Assembly (NCBI GenBank): GCA_024710405.1
Contig: JANJUV010000007.1
Location: 310,001-374,000, forward strand
Direction: 5' to 3'
Length of the DNA stretch: 64,000 nucleotides
Origin: Bacteroidales bacterium
GTDB lineage: Bacteria; Bacteroidota; Bacteroidia; Bacteroidales; F082
Shown here: piece after piece, positions 15,934 through 23,980 of the stretch
Layout of the letters: each line of letters begins with the position of its first letter
Position numbering within the stretch: position 1 is the stretch's first letter
Notes under the pieces: model-generated
What the model was told of the DNA's origin: nothing
The model's input: only the letters and a program-made list of their open reading frames with translations
Database searches by the model: none
Made by a program: the position numbers and the translations under genes

Positions 15934-18099
15934 ATGAACGCTCAGACCATTAGTTTTCGTCAGTTGGATAGTATTGCCATCAGTGCCAAAGCCAGCCGAA
16001 CACTTCAGAAAATCCTCACTGAAAATACCGGGGTTGAAGAATTATTAAAGCAATCCGCAACTGTTGCAGAAGCTGTTAATTCGTTTAGAAAATTAGCAGA
16101 AAGTATACTCAGGCGAAATCCTGATGTCTGGCAATTTGCCTGTTCAGATAATTTTGGTCAGCTCAATCCTGACCTTTTGAATTGGCGTGAAACAGCCGCG
16201 CTGAGACTATACGACTATGCTGTGCACGCCGGCAGCATATTTCAGGATCAGAATCTTCGCGGTGCTTATGTTGAATGCCACCCCATAAAATACCTCTGGC
16301 TTGCATATCATAAGGGTACGGGGGGTGCATTAAACGACTTCTTCGTTGATATGCTCATGCTTTTCAGGCAATTAAATGGAACTTTTCAAATAACTACCCC
16401 CGACGAAAAGAGATTAAATGAATGGATGAACAGACATCCTTCAGGCCTGGATGAGAAAATTATTGCTATAAGGAATGACAACAAGCAACGGATAATAAAG
16501 CTCATTCTGCAAAAGATTGATGAAGGGACACTAACAAGTAAACGTTTTAGTTTCCCCGAAGGACTGACCTATCAGGAGAAGCTGGCAATGATACATACAT
16601 GGTGGAATGACCACCAGTTCCACCTGAGATTTGCTGTAAGAACTCCTGAAATGCTTCAGGAAATGCTGAACAACAGTCTTTCACCTGAAACGATGCAGTT
16701 GCTTGTTGATGCCAGAAATTCAGGCATTCCTTTCTTCATTAATCCCTACTACCTGACTTTGATTAATTTAACCGAACCTGAGTTTGCGATCGGCTCTGAT
16801 TTACCAATAAGGGATTATATCTTGTACAGCAAATCACTCATAAAAGAATTCGGTCATATTGTTGCCTGGGAAAAAGAAGATAAAGTAGAAGATGGCAAAC
16901 CAAACGCAGCCGGATGGCTATTGCCCAGAGGAAATAATATCCACAGACGTTATCCTGAAGTTGCGATTATGATACCCGACACAGCCGGAAGGGCATGTGG
17001 CGGATTGTGTGTAAGTTGTCAGAGAATGTATGACTTTCAGAGCGGAAGACTTAACTTCGATCTTGAACAATTGCTTCCAAAAGAAAACTGGCCTGCCAAA
17101 TTAGTGCGACTGTTGCGTTATTTTGAAGAAGACCCATATTTGTGCGACATACTGATTACCGGAGGCGATGCACTAATGAGTTCTGACAAATCTTTAGGAA
17201 TCATCTTCGATGCCATTATTGAAATGGCCCTCAGGAAACGTAAGAACAATGAAAACCTTCCTTCAGATCAGCAAAAATCACCTATTCATCGTGTCAGACT
17301 GGGCACGCGTTTGCCGGTATATCTTCCTCAAAGAATAACCCCGAAACTGATTGCAGTTCTTTCTGATTTCAAGGCAAAAGCCCAGCTTGCAGGAATTTGT
17401 CAGTTTGTTATTCAAACCCATTTCGAATCTGCTATGGAGGTTACTCCTGAATCGGCAGCAGCCATTCAGCAATTGCAAAAAGCAGGATGGCTGATTACCA
17501 ATCAGCATGTTTTTACAGTCGCCTCATCCAGAAGAGGTCATTTGGCACGACTGCGTCAGGTATTGAACCAGTTGGGTGTATTGCCTTATTACACTTTTAG
17601 TGTAAAAGGGTTTATGGAAAACAGCCACAACTTTGCTACGAACACCCGGCTGGTGCAGGAACTCAGGGAAGAAAAAGTTCATGGCAAACCTAATTTAGGA
17701 ACCGCACGCAAGCTATATGAGCTAAGTAAAATACCGGAAAACTTGAGCACAGAAGTTCCAGCGCTGAACATGAATCAAAAATTACCATTTTTGTCGAGCG
17801 ACCGCTCAGTACTCAATTTACCAGGAGTTGGAAAAAGTTTAAGCTTCAGGACTATAGGCATCACACGACATGGGCGAAGGGTTTTGTTGTTTGACCACGA
17901 CCACAGCCGTAATCACAGTAAGGTGATCGAAGAGATGGGATTGATTACCATCATTGAATCAAAATCGCTCATGAAATACCTTAGGCAACTAGATGAGATA
18001 GGTGAAGACTCTGCCGAATATGAAAGTTTATGGGGATATACTCTGAGCAATACCGAGAAATTGCAACCGGTTTTCAAACTTCCGAATTCAAAACTCTGA
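15934..18099 (+). CDS. KamA-family radical SAM protein (lysine 2,3-aminomutase-like), long form
   Basis: A 721-residue protein, against ~415 for lysine 2,3-aminomutase. The radical SAM cluster motif CGGLCVSC (Cx3Cx2C) lies near residue ~350, followed by TGGDALMS. A C-terminal LPGVGKSLS matches the PLP-lysine region (PGGGGK) of the aminomutase. About 330 residues precede the radical SAM domain and form a helical region I do not recognise. The enzyme may move an amino group on lysine or another amino acid, or modify a protein residue as EpmB does; which is not determinable. The start at 15934 is preferred, since 15889 would add an ordinary leader translation. It diverges from pruA. Confidence 0.85.
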   Translation: MNAQTISFRQLDSIAISAKASRTLQKILTENTGVEELLKQSATVAEAVNSFRKLAESILRRNPDVWQFACSDNFGQLNPDLLNWRETAALRLYDYAVHAGSIFQDQNLRGAYVECHPIKYLWLAYHKGTGGALNDFFVDMLMLFRQLNGTFQITTPDEKRLNEWMNRHPSGLDEKIIAIRNDNKQRIIKLILQKIDEGTLTSKRFSFPEGLTYQEKLAMIHTWWNDHQFHLRFAVRTPEMLQEMLNNSLSPETMQLLVDARNSGIPFFINPYYLTLINLTEPEFAIGSDLPIRDYILYSKSLIKEFGHIVAWEKEDKVEDGKPNAAGWLLPRGNNIHRRYPEVAIMIPDTAGRACGGLCVSCQRMYDFQSGRLNFDLEQLLPKENWPAKLVRLLRYFEEDPYLCDILITGGDALMSSDKSLGIIFDAIIEMALRKRKNNENLPSDQQKSPIHRVRLGTRLPVYLPQRITPKLIAVLSDFKAKAQLAGICQFVIQTHFESAMEVTPESAAAIQQLQKAGWLITNQHVFTVASSRRGHLARLRQVLNQLGVLPYYTFSVKGFMENSHNFATNTRLVQELREEKVHGKPNLGTARKLYELSKIPENLSTEVPALNMNQKLPFLSSDRSVLNLPGVGKSLSFRTIGITRHGRRVLLFDHDHSRNHSKVIEEMGLITIIESKSLMKYLRQLDEIGEDSAEYESLWGYTLSNTEKLQPVFKLPNSKL

Positions 18100-18209
18100 A
18101 ACGTTATTGTGCATTTTTTATTTCATCGGTTTTGGCGTTTTGTTGATGTACTCAAAACATCATCTGTGAAATTTGTGCACATTTGTACCCTAGCCGGAAG
18201 AATTCATTA

Positions 18210-19328
18210 ATGAACCCAAGGAAATTCCTTTTCAGTGTCGTTATAACCCTTTTTTATCTCGGGCTTTCATCATGTCATGTAGCGCGGTATTTTTATTTCA
18301 ATTATGCTGACATCAATGATCACAGGAAGTTTGCCGCCTTACCAGTCAAGGCATCCGATCAGGTATTTTATTTTCACCCATCAGACAACCGGCAAAAATC
18401 GATGGTTGAAGATGCCTGCAAGAAAGCACTGCACAACAAGCCACTTAGTGACGTTCTGCAAGAAAGTCAAACGGTTTCCTTTATCATTATCCGTAATGAC
18501 ACATTACTGATGGAATTGTATTTTGATGGTTATAACCGCGCTTCAATAGTGCCTGTTTTTTCTGTTGCCAAATCGTTTATGTCGGCTCTTGCAGGCATTG
18601 CTATCGACAAAGGCTATATCGAAAGCATAGAGGATACTATCGGTAAGTATTTGCCTGATTTGCGCGGAAAGGGATTTGAAGCAGTGAAGCTAATCCACCT
18701 GCTTGACATGAGATCAGGTATTGAATTTCAAGAGTCTTACAATTCGCCCTTTGCAGACATGGCCAAATACTATTACGGAACAAATCTCAAAAAATATATC
18801 AGGGATCTTCACCCTAAAACAAATCCCGGAATTGAATATGAATACATTAGTATCAATACTCTCTTACTATCACTTGCGATCGAACAGGTCAGTGGCAGAA
18901 GCATAACAGAACTTCTGGAAGAATTGCTTTGGCAGCCATTAGGGATGGAATTTGATGCCAGCTGGAGCGTTGACAGCCCGCGAAACAAAACAGTTAAATC
19001 ATTCTGCTGCCTGAATACAACCGCTATTGATCTGGCCAGATTCGGCCGTCTCTACACGAAACGGGGTAGCCCCAACGGCGTTCCTATGATCAACGAATTC
19101 TGGGTTGACAGCACATTGACCATTAGAAACAACTCTGTTGATTCACAAGGATATCCTTATGGCCTTTTTTGGAGAGTTACTCAAAATAAAGCAATTTTCG
19201 CCAAAGGAATACTCGGCCAATATGTATATATTCATCCAGTGAAAGATTTAATTATTGTTCGTTTGGGTAAATCAGCCGGTGGTGTTAACTGGCCTGAATT
19301 TTTTGAAGATATTTCTGAAATGCTTTAA
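18210..19328 (+). CDS. Serine hydrolase of the beta-lactamase family, lipoprotein
   Basis: A 372-residue class C beta-lactamase/penicillin-binding-like hydrolase. The signal MNPRKFLFSVVITLFYLGLSSC carries a lipobox (LSSC), so the enzyme is probably anchored in the envelope. The catalytic SxxK is FSVAKSFMSALAG and the second motif YxS/N is in YEYISINTLLLSL. A DARFGRLYT-like segment is present as LARFGRLYT. Such enzymes act as esterases, D-aminopeptidases or peptidases; resistance function is not implied. The start at 18210 is chosen because it opens the signal peptide. Its stop abuts the stop of the convergent MORN gene with no gap. Confidence 0.82.
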   Translation: MNPRKFLFSVVITLFYLGLSSCHVARYFYFNYADINDHRKFAALPVKASDQVFYFHPSDNRQKSMVEDACKKALHNKPLSDVLQESQTVSFIIIRNDTLLMELYFDGYNRASIVPVFSVAKSFMSALAGIAIDKGYIESIEDTIGKYLPDLRGKGFEAVKLIHLLDMRSGIEFQESYNSPFADMAKYYYGTNLKKYIRDLHPKTNPGIEYEYISINTLLLSLAIEQVSGRSITELLEELLWQPLGMEFDASWSVDSPRNKTVKSFCCLNTTAIDLARFGRLYTKRGSPNGVPMINEFWVDSTLTIRNNSVDSQGYPYGLFWRVTQNKAIFAKGILGQYVYIHPVKDLIIVRLGKSAGGVNWPEFFEDISEML

Positions 19329-20072
19329 CTATTTCTCTTTCCCTTTATTATACTTCACAGAACGGATCAGTTTACCTGTGTCATCATACTCCTTCCAATT
19401 TCCGTGAGGAACACCATCTTTATGCTGGCCTTCAGTTTTCACTAGACCATTGCTGTGAAATTCCTTAACATGTCCCTCCATCTGGTTCTTCAGATAGTTT
19501 CTTTCAGATTTCACCGATCCATCACCAAAATATGTTCGTTGAAGTCCGTGAAACAAACCTTCATCATATTGGTATTCAGCAATTAAATTACCACCTTCAT
19601 CATACCATTTTGAGATTCCTTGTCTGAGTCCGTTTACATAAACTGCTTCTTCCTGCAAGGCCCCACGCTCATAATACACTCTTCGGATACTGTCCAACAA
19701 GCCCATCTTGTAGTTTTCTTCGAGCTTGAGTCTTCCGCCTGCAGCAAAAAGTAAAGAAGGACCGTGCAATGTATCATGTCGAAAACTACGCTGTTCCTGA
19801 ATATTTCCATTACGGGCAATCTGAACAAATAGTCCGTTTCTGAGTCCTTTTTCATAGTGCTCCAAAATATGCACCTGTCCGGTGGGGAAATAAATAGCCC
19901 AACTACCTTGTTTAACTCCTTCAAGAATAATTCCTTCCACCATCATATTGCCATAAGGCACCCTGTGATAGCCATCATCCAGTAAGGAATCTACAATGGT
20001 CTGGGATATAATTTGTCCTTTGACAGACAAAAATAACAGCATCAACAGGCTGAACATCAAAACATTTTTCAT
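19329..20072 (-). CDS. Secreted MORN-repeat protein (YwqK-like)
   Basis: A 247-residue protein with a signal peptide (MKNVLMFSLLMLLFLSVKGQ) and at least eight MORN-type repeats in the mature chain, each with a G-x-W/Y pattern such as GVKQGSWAIYFPTGQV, GNIQEQRSF, GLRQGISKWYDEGGNL and GVPHGNWKEYDDTGKL. MORN repeats in this phylum are common in surface or periplasmic proteins of unknown role and are often annotated as YwqK antitoxin-like; nothing suggests a toxin partner here. The start at 20072 is supported by the -7 element at 20090-20097, which excludes the longer frame from 20111. Stops of this and the serine hydrolase gene abut exactly. Confidence 0.78.
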   Translation of the reverse strand: MKNVLMFSLLMLLFLSVKGQIISQTIVDSLLDDGYHRVPYGNMMVEGIILEGVKQGSWAIYFPTGQVHILEHYEKGLRNGLFVQIARNGNIQEQRSFRHDTLHGPSLLFAAGGRLKLEENYKMGLLDSIRRVYYERGALQEEAVYVNGLRQGISKWYDEGGNLIAEYQYDEGLFHGLQRTYFGDGSVKSERNYLKNQMEGHVKEFHSNGLVKTEGQHKDGVPHGNWKEYDDTGKLIRSVKYNKGKEK

Positions 20073-20089
20073 AACCGACACTTTAAATG

Positions 20090-20097
20090 CAAAATTA
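20090..20097 (-). promoter_or_regulatory. Predicted -7 promoter element for the MORN gene
   Basis: Minus-strand TAATTTTG. The transcript would begin near 20083, with an ~11-base leader to the ATG at 20072. Confidence 0.45.
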
Positions 20098-20173
20098 ATG
20101 GTAAAAATCAAACGAATCTATCCACGTCAGGGAAGAATCATTATTCCAGTTTTGATTGAAAGAGATAGGTTGA

Positions 20174-20209
20174 TAAAAAAAATCAGGTCTGTTGTTCCGA
20201 CAGACCTGA
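20174..20209 (-). terminator. Intrinsic terminator downstream of rimO
   Basis: TCAGGTCTGT (20183-20192) and ACAGACCTGA (20200-20209) form a 10-bp stem with a 7-base loop. On the minus strand a run of T's (the A-run at 20174-20182) follows. It lies 335 bases beyond the rimO stop and is the first strong terminator for the rpmG-rimO transcript. Confidence 0.75.
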
Positions 20210-20212
20210 AAA

Positions 20213-20544
20213 ATCAACCAAAACCAAATTTACAATCAATAAGTGTTAAGCTTTTCTGACTGTGAATTGATAAAACCATTATAAACAAGTCAATTCATGT
20301 GCCATAATTGGTAATGTGTTATAAATAGACAACTTACACTTTTTCGCCCAAAAAAACCTGAGAATAGCAGTATCCGTTACTAAACAATCTAACAACACAA
20401 ATGTTTGTTATACAATTGACTTACAGCATACAAGTCGTTATTGCCCCAATTATCCGTTATCGGATATATTAAGAAATCGGAGAGTGAGAACGACTTAATT
20501 CAACAAAACCGGGTTTTGTTTATACCGATTGTCAGCAAACGACC
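20213..20544. other. 332-base intergenic region with a short perfect palindrome, no gene seen
   Basis: The region is AT-rich and carries no credible coding frame on either strand. It would be the 3' untranslated tail of the rimO transcript. The only structure I see is AACAAAACC (20502-20510) facing GGTTTTGTT (20512-20520), a 9-bp perfect inverted repeat with one central base, 24 bases past the rimO stop. It lacks a following T-run, so it is a weak candidate for an early transcript end or a protein site. Confidence 0.4.
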
Positions 20545-21846
20545 TTATGCAGGCTTTCCAAAGAGGTCGAACTCACCGGCATCTTCAATGACAATATTAT
20601 GAAATTCTCCTATTACAATTCCCTGATGCTTTGTTGAAACAAGAATTTCATTATCCACTTCAGGCGAGTCATATTCGGTTCTGCCAATGTAATAACCCGA
20701 TTCTTCTCTGTCAATCAGCACCTTAAACTGCTTTCCGATTTTTTCTCGATTCAGTTCAAGTGATATTTCCTGTTGCAATTGCATTAAATGTTCAAGCCTC
20801 TCCTGTTTTACTTCCTCGGGCACCGGATCGCCCAGTGAGTATGCTGATGTGCCTTCTTCAGGCGAATAGGTAAATACACCCAACCGGTCGAATCTTTGAT
20901 CTCTGACAAAGTCTGAGAGTATTCTGAAATCTTTGTCTGTTTCGCCCGGGAATCCCGTAATCAGTGTGGTCCGTAATGCTATTCCGGGTATTTTCCCACG
21001 AATCTGATCAATAAGTTGAAGTGTCTTTTGTTGATTAACACCACGTTTCATCAGCTTGAGCATTCGGTCACTGATGTGTTGCAGCGGAAGGTCTAGATAT
21101 TGGCATAGCTTCGGCTGGACTGCCATAACATCAAGTAGCTGCATCGGGAAACCAGTAGGATAGGCATATTGAAGCCTGATCCATTCAAGGCCATTGACAT
21201 TGCATAATTGCTCAACAAGATCAGGAAGACCTCTTCGCCGGTTGATATCGAGGCCATAGGTTGTAATGTCCTGAGCTATTAATATCAGCTCTTTTACACC
21301 TGAATTTGCTAGATAAGCTGCCTCACGGAGAAGGTCATCTGCCGGAACGGAACGGTGTTTTCCGCGTATGAGCGGAATGGCACAAAAACTGCAGCTTCGG
21401 TCACATCCCTCCGAAATTTTAAGATAAGCATAATGAGAAGGAGTCGATAAATGTCTTTTATAATGGTAGTTACCCGACGATAGGGGTTGATCAGGCAGAT
21501 CTTTGGTCAGATTAGCCGCTATTCCGGCAAGATCGTTAACACCAAAAAAAGCATCAACTTCGTGAATTTCGGATTCCAGCTCCTTGCGATACCTTTCGGA
21601 AAGACAGCCCATAACCACCAGCTTCTTTATCTCGCCCCGCTTTCGTTGGCTTGCGTAATTCAATATAGCATCAACAGATTCCTCCTTGGCGTCTGCAATA
21701 AAGCCACAGGTGTTGACAATGATGATGTCTGCCGCCTGGTCATTATCGTGTATCACTTCAAAATGACTTCCGGGAATCAGGGCTGCAAGGTGTTCTGAGT
21801 CTACCTTGTTTTTGGAACATCCCAATGTTACAATATTAACTTTCAA
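20545..21846 (-). CDS. rimO: Ribosomal protein S12 methylthiotransferase RimO
   Basis: A 433-residue radical SAM methylthiotransferase that thiomethylates an Asp of ribosomal protein S12. The N-terminal UPF0004 domain starts MKVNIVTLGCSKNKVDSE and has the Cys residues for the auxiliary cluster (also VNTCGF and VMGCLSERY). The radical SAM motif is CDRSCSFC in residues ~145-155. A TRAM domain closes the protein (residues ~365-430). Last gene of rpmG-DUF4295-ftsY-rimO. The gap from ftsY is 17 bases. Length matches the family. Confidence 0.95.
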   Translation of the reverse strand: MKVNIVTLGCSKNKVDSEHLAALIPGSHFEVIHDNDQAADIIIVNTCGFIADAKEESVDAILNYASQRKRGEIKKLVVMGCLSERYRKELESEIHEVDAFFGVNDLAGIAANLTKDLPDQPLSSGNYHYKRHLSTPSHYAYLKISEGCDRSCSFCAIPLIRGKHRSVPADDLLREAAYLANSGVKELILIAQDITTYGLDINRRRGLPDLVEQLCNVNGLEWIRLQYAYPTGFPMQLLDVMAVQPKLCQYLDLPLQHISDRMLKLMKRGVNQQKTLQLIDQIRGKIPGIALRTTLITGFPGETDKDFRILSDFVRDQRFDRLGVFTYSPEEGTSAYSLGDPVPEEVKQERLEHLMQLQQEISLELNREKIGKQFKVLIDREESGYYIGRTEYDSPEVDNEILVSTKHQGIVIGEFHNIVIEDAGEFDLFGKPA

Positions 21847-21863
21847 GGAAATGCTATTATTAA

Positions 21864-22817
21864 TCAGGCTTTGAAGAGGCTATCAACAAAGGTCTTCCTG
21901 TTAAAAATCTGCAGATCGTGCATTTTTTCTCCAACTCCTATGTACTTGACAGGAATTTTAAACTGATCTGAAATACCAATAACAACGCCACCTTTAGCCG
22001 TGCCATCCAGCTTGGTCAGTGCAAGGGCGTTCACCTCTGTGGCAGCTGTAAATTGTCTGGCCTGTTCTATGGCATTCTGTCCGGTTGATGCATCCAGCAC
22101 AAGAAGAACTTCATGCGGGGCATCAGGTACAATTTTTTGCATTACAGACCTGATCTTGGTCAATTCCTTCATCAGGTTGATTTTATTGTGAAGCCTACCT
22201 GCCGTATCAATAATAACCACATCGGCATTCTGACTGACCGCAGATTTCAGGGTATCATAAGCCACAGATGCAGGGTCGGCACCCATTCCCTGCGTTATGA
22301 GCGGCACACCTGCCCTTTCAGCCCAGATTCCGATCTGATCAACCGCGGCAGCTCTGAAGGTATCCGCTGCACCTAATATAACCTTCTTGCCGGCATTCTT
22401 AAAATTATAGGCAAGTTTACCAATAGTGGTTGTTTTGCCAACTCCATTAACACCTACTACCATAATTACATAGGGTTTTGTATCAACCGGAAGATCAAAG
22501 TCCTCTCCATCACCCGAATTATTTTCCTGCAGCAAGGCTGAAATTTCATCCCGAAGTATATCATTGAGTTCGGCTGTTCCAAGGAACTTATCCCTGGCTA
22601 CTCGTTTCTGAATCCGTTCAATGATACGCAAGGTGGTTTCGACTCCGACATCGGATGAAACAAGTATTTCTTCCAATTCATCAAGAACATCATCATCCAC
22701 CTTCGACTTGCCGATTATGGCTTTCGAGATGCGTGCGAATACGCTTTCACGTGTTTTTTCAAGGCCTTTATCCAGTTCGGATTTCTTGTCCCTCGAGAAA
22801 AAAGAAAAAAGTCCCAT
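21864..22817 (-). CDS. ftsY: Signal recognition particle receptor FtsY
   Basis: A 317-residue SRP GTPase. It has an N-terminal helical NX domain, P-loop GVNGVGKTTTIGK, DTAGR and the TKLDGTAKGG base-recognition motif, with the SRP-specific insert ILGAADTFRAAAVDQI. It docks ribosome-SRP complexes at the inner membrane. It lacks the long acidic N-terminal extension of E. coli FtsY, as is usual in this phylum. It follows DUF4295 after 70 bases that hold a terminator-like hairpin, so expression may be attenuated relative to the upstream genes. Confidence 0.97.
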   Translation of the reverse strand: MGLFSFFSRDKKSELDKGLEKTRESVFARISKAIIGKSKVDDDVLDELEEILVSSDVGVETTLRIIERIQKRVARDKFLGTAELNDILRDEISALLQENNSGDGEDFDLPVDTKPYVIMVVGVNGVGKTTTIGKLAYNFKNAGKKVILGAADTFRAAAVDQIGIWAERAGVPLITQGMGADPASVAYDTLKSAVSQNADVVIIDTAGRLHNKINLMKELTKIRSVMQKIVPDAPHEVLLVLDASTGQNAIEQARQFTAATEVNALALTKLDGTAKGGVVIGISDQFKIPVKYIGVGEKMHDLQIFNRKTFVDSLFKA

Positions 22818-22830
22818 ATGCTATACTCAA

Positions 22831-22863
22831 TAAAAAAAAAGCTCTTCCACTGAAGGAAAAGCT
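22831..22863 (-). terminator. Intrinsic terminator or attenuator between DUF4295 and ftsY
   Basis: AGCTCTTCC (22840-22848) with GGAAAAGCT (22855-22863) makes a short stem with one mismatch and a 6-base loop. On the minus strand a run of nine T's follows. It lies inside an otherwise continuous operon, and partial read-through would set ftsY/rimO lower than rpmG. Confidence 0.7.
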
Positions 22864-22887
22864 TTCAGGTATTTTCCTGAATTCAAA

Positions 22888-23040
22888 TTACCTTTTACTG
22901 ATAAACTCCTGAACTCGATCAGTCGGAACGATGTCTTCACGAAATGTGTAAGCACCGGTTTTTTCGGAACGGACCATCCGGATGACTTTTGCAAAGTCTT
23001 TTCCGGCTGATTGCAGGGTTGCAACTACTTTCTTTGCCAT
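22888..23040 (-). CDS. DUF4295 small protein
   Basis: A 50-residue protein starting MAKKVVATLQSAGKDFAKVI and ending RVQEFISKR. This is the Bacteroidota-specific DUF4295 family, always found beside rpmG and ftsY, and thought to be ribosome-associated because of that context. Its function is unproven. It begins 9 bases after the rpmG stop. High Lys/Arg content supports RNA contact. The frame is short but the match to the family in both sequence and position is clear. Confidence 0.92.
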   Translation of the reverse strand: MAKKVVATLQSAGKDFAKVIRMVRSEKTGAYTFREDIVPTDRVQEFISKR

Positions 23041-23049
23041 ATCTAATAA

Positions 23050-23238
23050 TTATTTAATTTCCTTATGAACCGTCATCTTTTTCAGGATGGGGTTGTACTT
23101 TTTCAGTTCCAGACGTTCAGGAGTATTCTTCTTGTTTTTGGTAGAGATATACCGCGAAGTACCTGGCATTCCACTATTTTTGTGCTCAGTACACTCGAGA
23201 ATAACTTGTCCGCGCGCTTCTTTTGTTTTCTTGGCCAT
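23050..23238 (-). CDS. rpmG: 50S ribosomal protein L33
   Basis: A 62-residue protein starting [20 protein letters not shown], with the family features [29 protein letters not shown] and a basic C-terminus. It is the first gene of the ribosomal cluster and lies behind a consensus promoter. The rpmB (L28) gene that usually precedes rpmG in this phylum is not present here; marC is instead upstream. It keeps only one Cys (in LECTEH), so it is not a zinc-ribbon type L33. Confidence 0.97.
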   Translation of the reverse strand: MAKKTKEARGQVILECTEHKNSGMPGTSRYISTKNKKNTPERLELKKYNPILKKMTVHKEIK

Positions 23239-23267
23239 GCTGATATTTTTTCAAAAAATTCGGACGG

Positions 23268-23298
23268 CAAAATTAGTATATTTTCTGAAATTATCCAA
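23268..23298 (-). promoter_or_regulatory. Predicted promoter of the rpmG-DUF4295-ftsY-rimO operon
   Basis: Minus-strand TTG at 23298-23296, a 20-base spacer, then TAATTTTG at 23275-23268. This is a full match to the phylum promoter consensus and gives a leader of ~25 bases to rpmG. It also shows that rpmG is transcribed from here rather than from an upstream rpmB. Confidence 0.8.
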
Positions 23299-23338
23299 TT
23301 CTATAAAATATTTTTTCCGTACGGCTTCACTGGACGAA

Positions 23339-23977
23339 TCAGATAGAGCCAGATATTACCTGAACATAATGCAGCAGTCCGGTAAAAAAGAACTCTACAG
23401 CAATAACCATCACTATTAACCCCATCAGTTTCATCATTACTTTGTTACCTGTTTCACCCAGAAACCGAAGAATTTTTGAGCCTGTGACAAGAATGATCAT
23501 AGTAATAAGGCAAACAGCAAAAATAGCACTGACAAGGACAGACCGTGTTGCCAGGTCCTTGCTTTGATCCATAAGAATAATGGCATTTGTGATGGAGCCC
23601 GGTCCGGCAATCATGGGTATTCCGAGGGGTGTGATGGAAATATCGTTTACATATACTTTAGCCTCATGTCCGCTAATTTTGGTAGTGCTCAACCGGGCAT
23701 TGAGCATATCATAGCCAATAATGAAAAACAGTACCCCACCCACAACTTTAAGACCGGCAACTGAAATTCCAAAAAAGTTAAACAGCATCTCACCCCCAAA
23801 TGCGAAGGCAATAAGGGTAAGAAAAGCTGTAAGAGTTGCCTTGACGGCAGTATTTCTGCGCTGTCTTTGATCGATGCCTGTGGTCATGGTTAAAAACACA
23901 GGCATCACACCCAATGGATTCATCAATGTGATGAAGGAAGTAAAAAACAGCAGCCAGACCGTCAAAAGATCATTCAT
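23339..23977 (-). CDS. MarC family integral membrane protein
   Basis: A 212-residue inner-membrane protein with six hydrophobic segments and the MarC-family features SFITLMNPLGVMPVFL near the N-terminus, VVGGVLFFIIGYDML and GPGSITNAIILM. The function of this family is unknown; MarC itself was named for multiple antibiotic resistance but has no proven resistance role. It starts 3 bases after ftcD and may be co-transcribed with the histidine genes. The cluster's promoter probably lies upstream of hutI. Confidence 0.88.
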   Translation of the reverse strand: MNDLLTVWLLFFTSFITLMNPLGVMPVFLTMTTGIDQRQRRNTAVKATLTAFLTLIAFAFGGEMLFNFFGISVAGLKVVGGVLFFIIGYDMLNARLSTTKISGHEAKVYVNDISITPLGIPMIAGPGSITNAIILMDQSKDLATRSVLVSAIFAVCLITMIILVTGSKILRFLGETGNKVMMKLMGLIVMVIAVEFFFTGLLHYVQVISGSI

Positions 23978-23980
23978 AGC

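Noticed and set aside
18210-19328. A beta-lactamase resistance gene
   Set aside because: The SxxK and YxS/N motifs are shared by many esterases and peptidases, and nothing nearby suggests an antibiotic-resistance context.
19329-20072. A YwqK-type antitoxin with a toxin partner
   Set aside because: No small toxin gene lies on either side; the MORN repeats and signal peptide fit a secreted protein.
19996-20259. An 87-codon plus-strand frame spanning the terminator at 20174-20209
   Set aside because: It runs over the MORN gene's 5' end and promoter and through a terminator hairpin, so coding function is unlikely.
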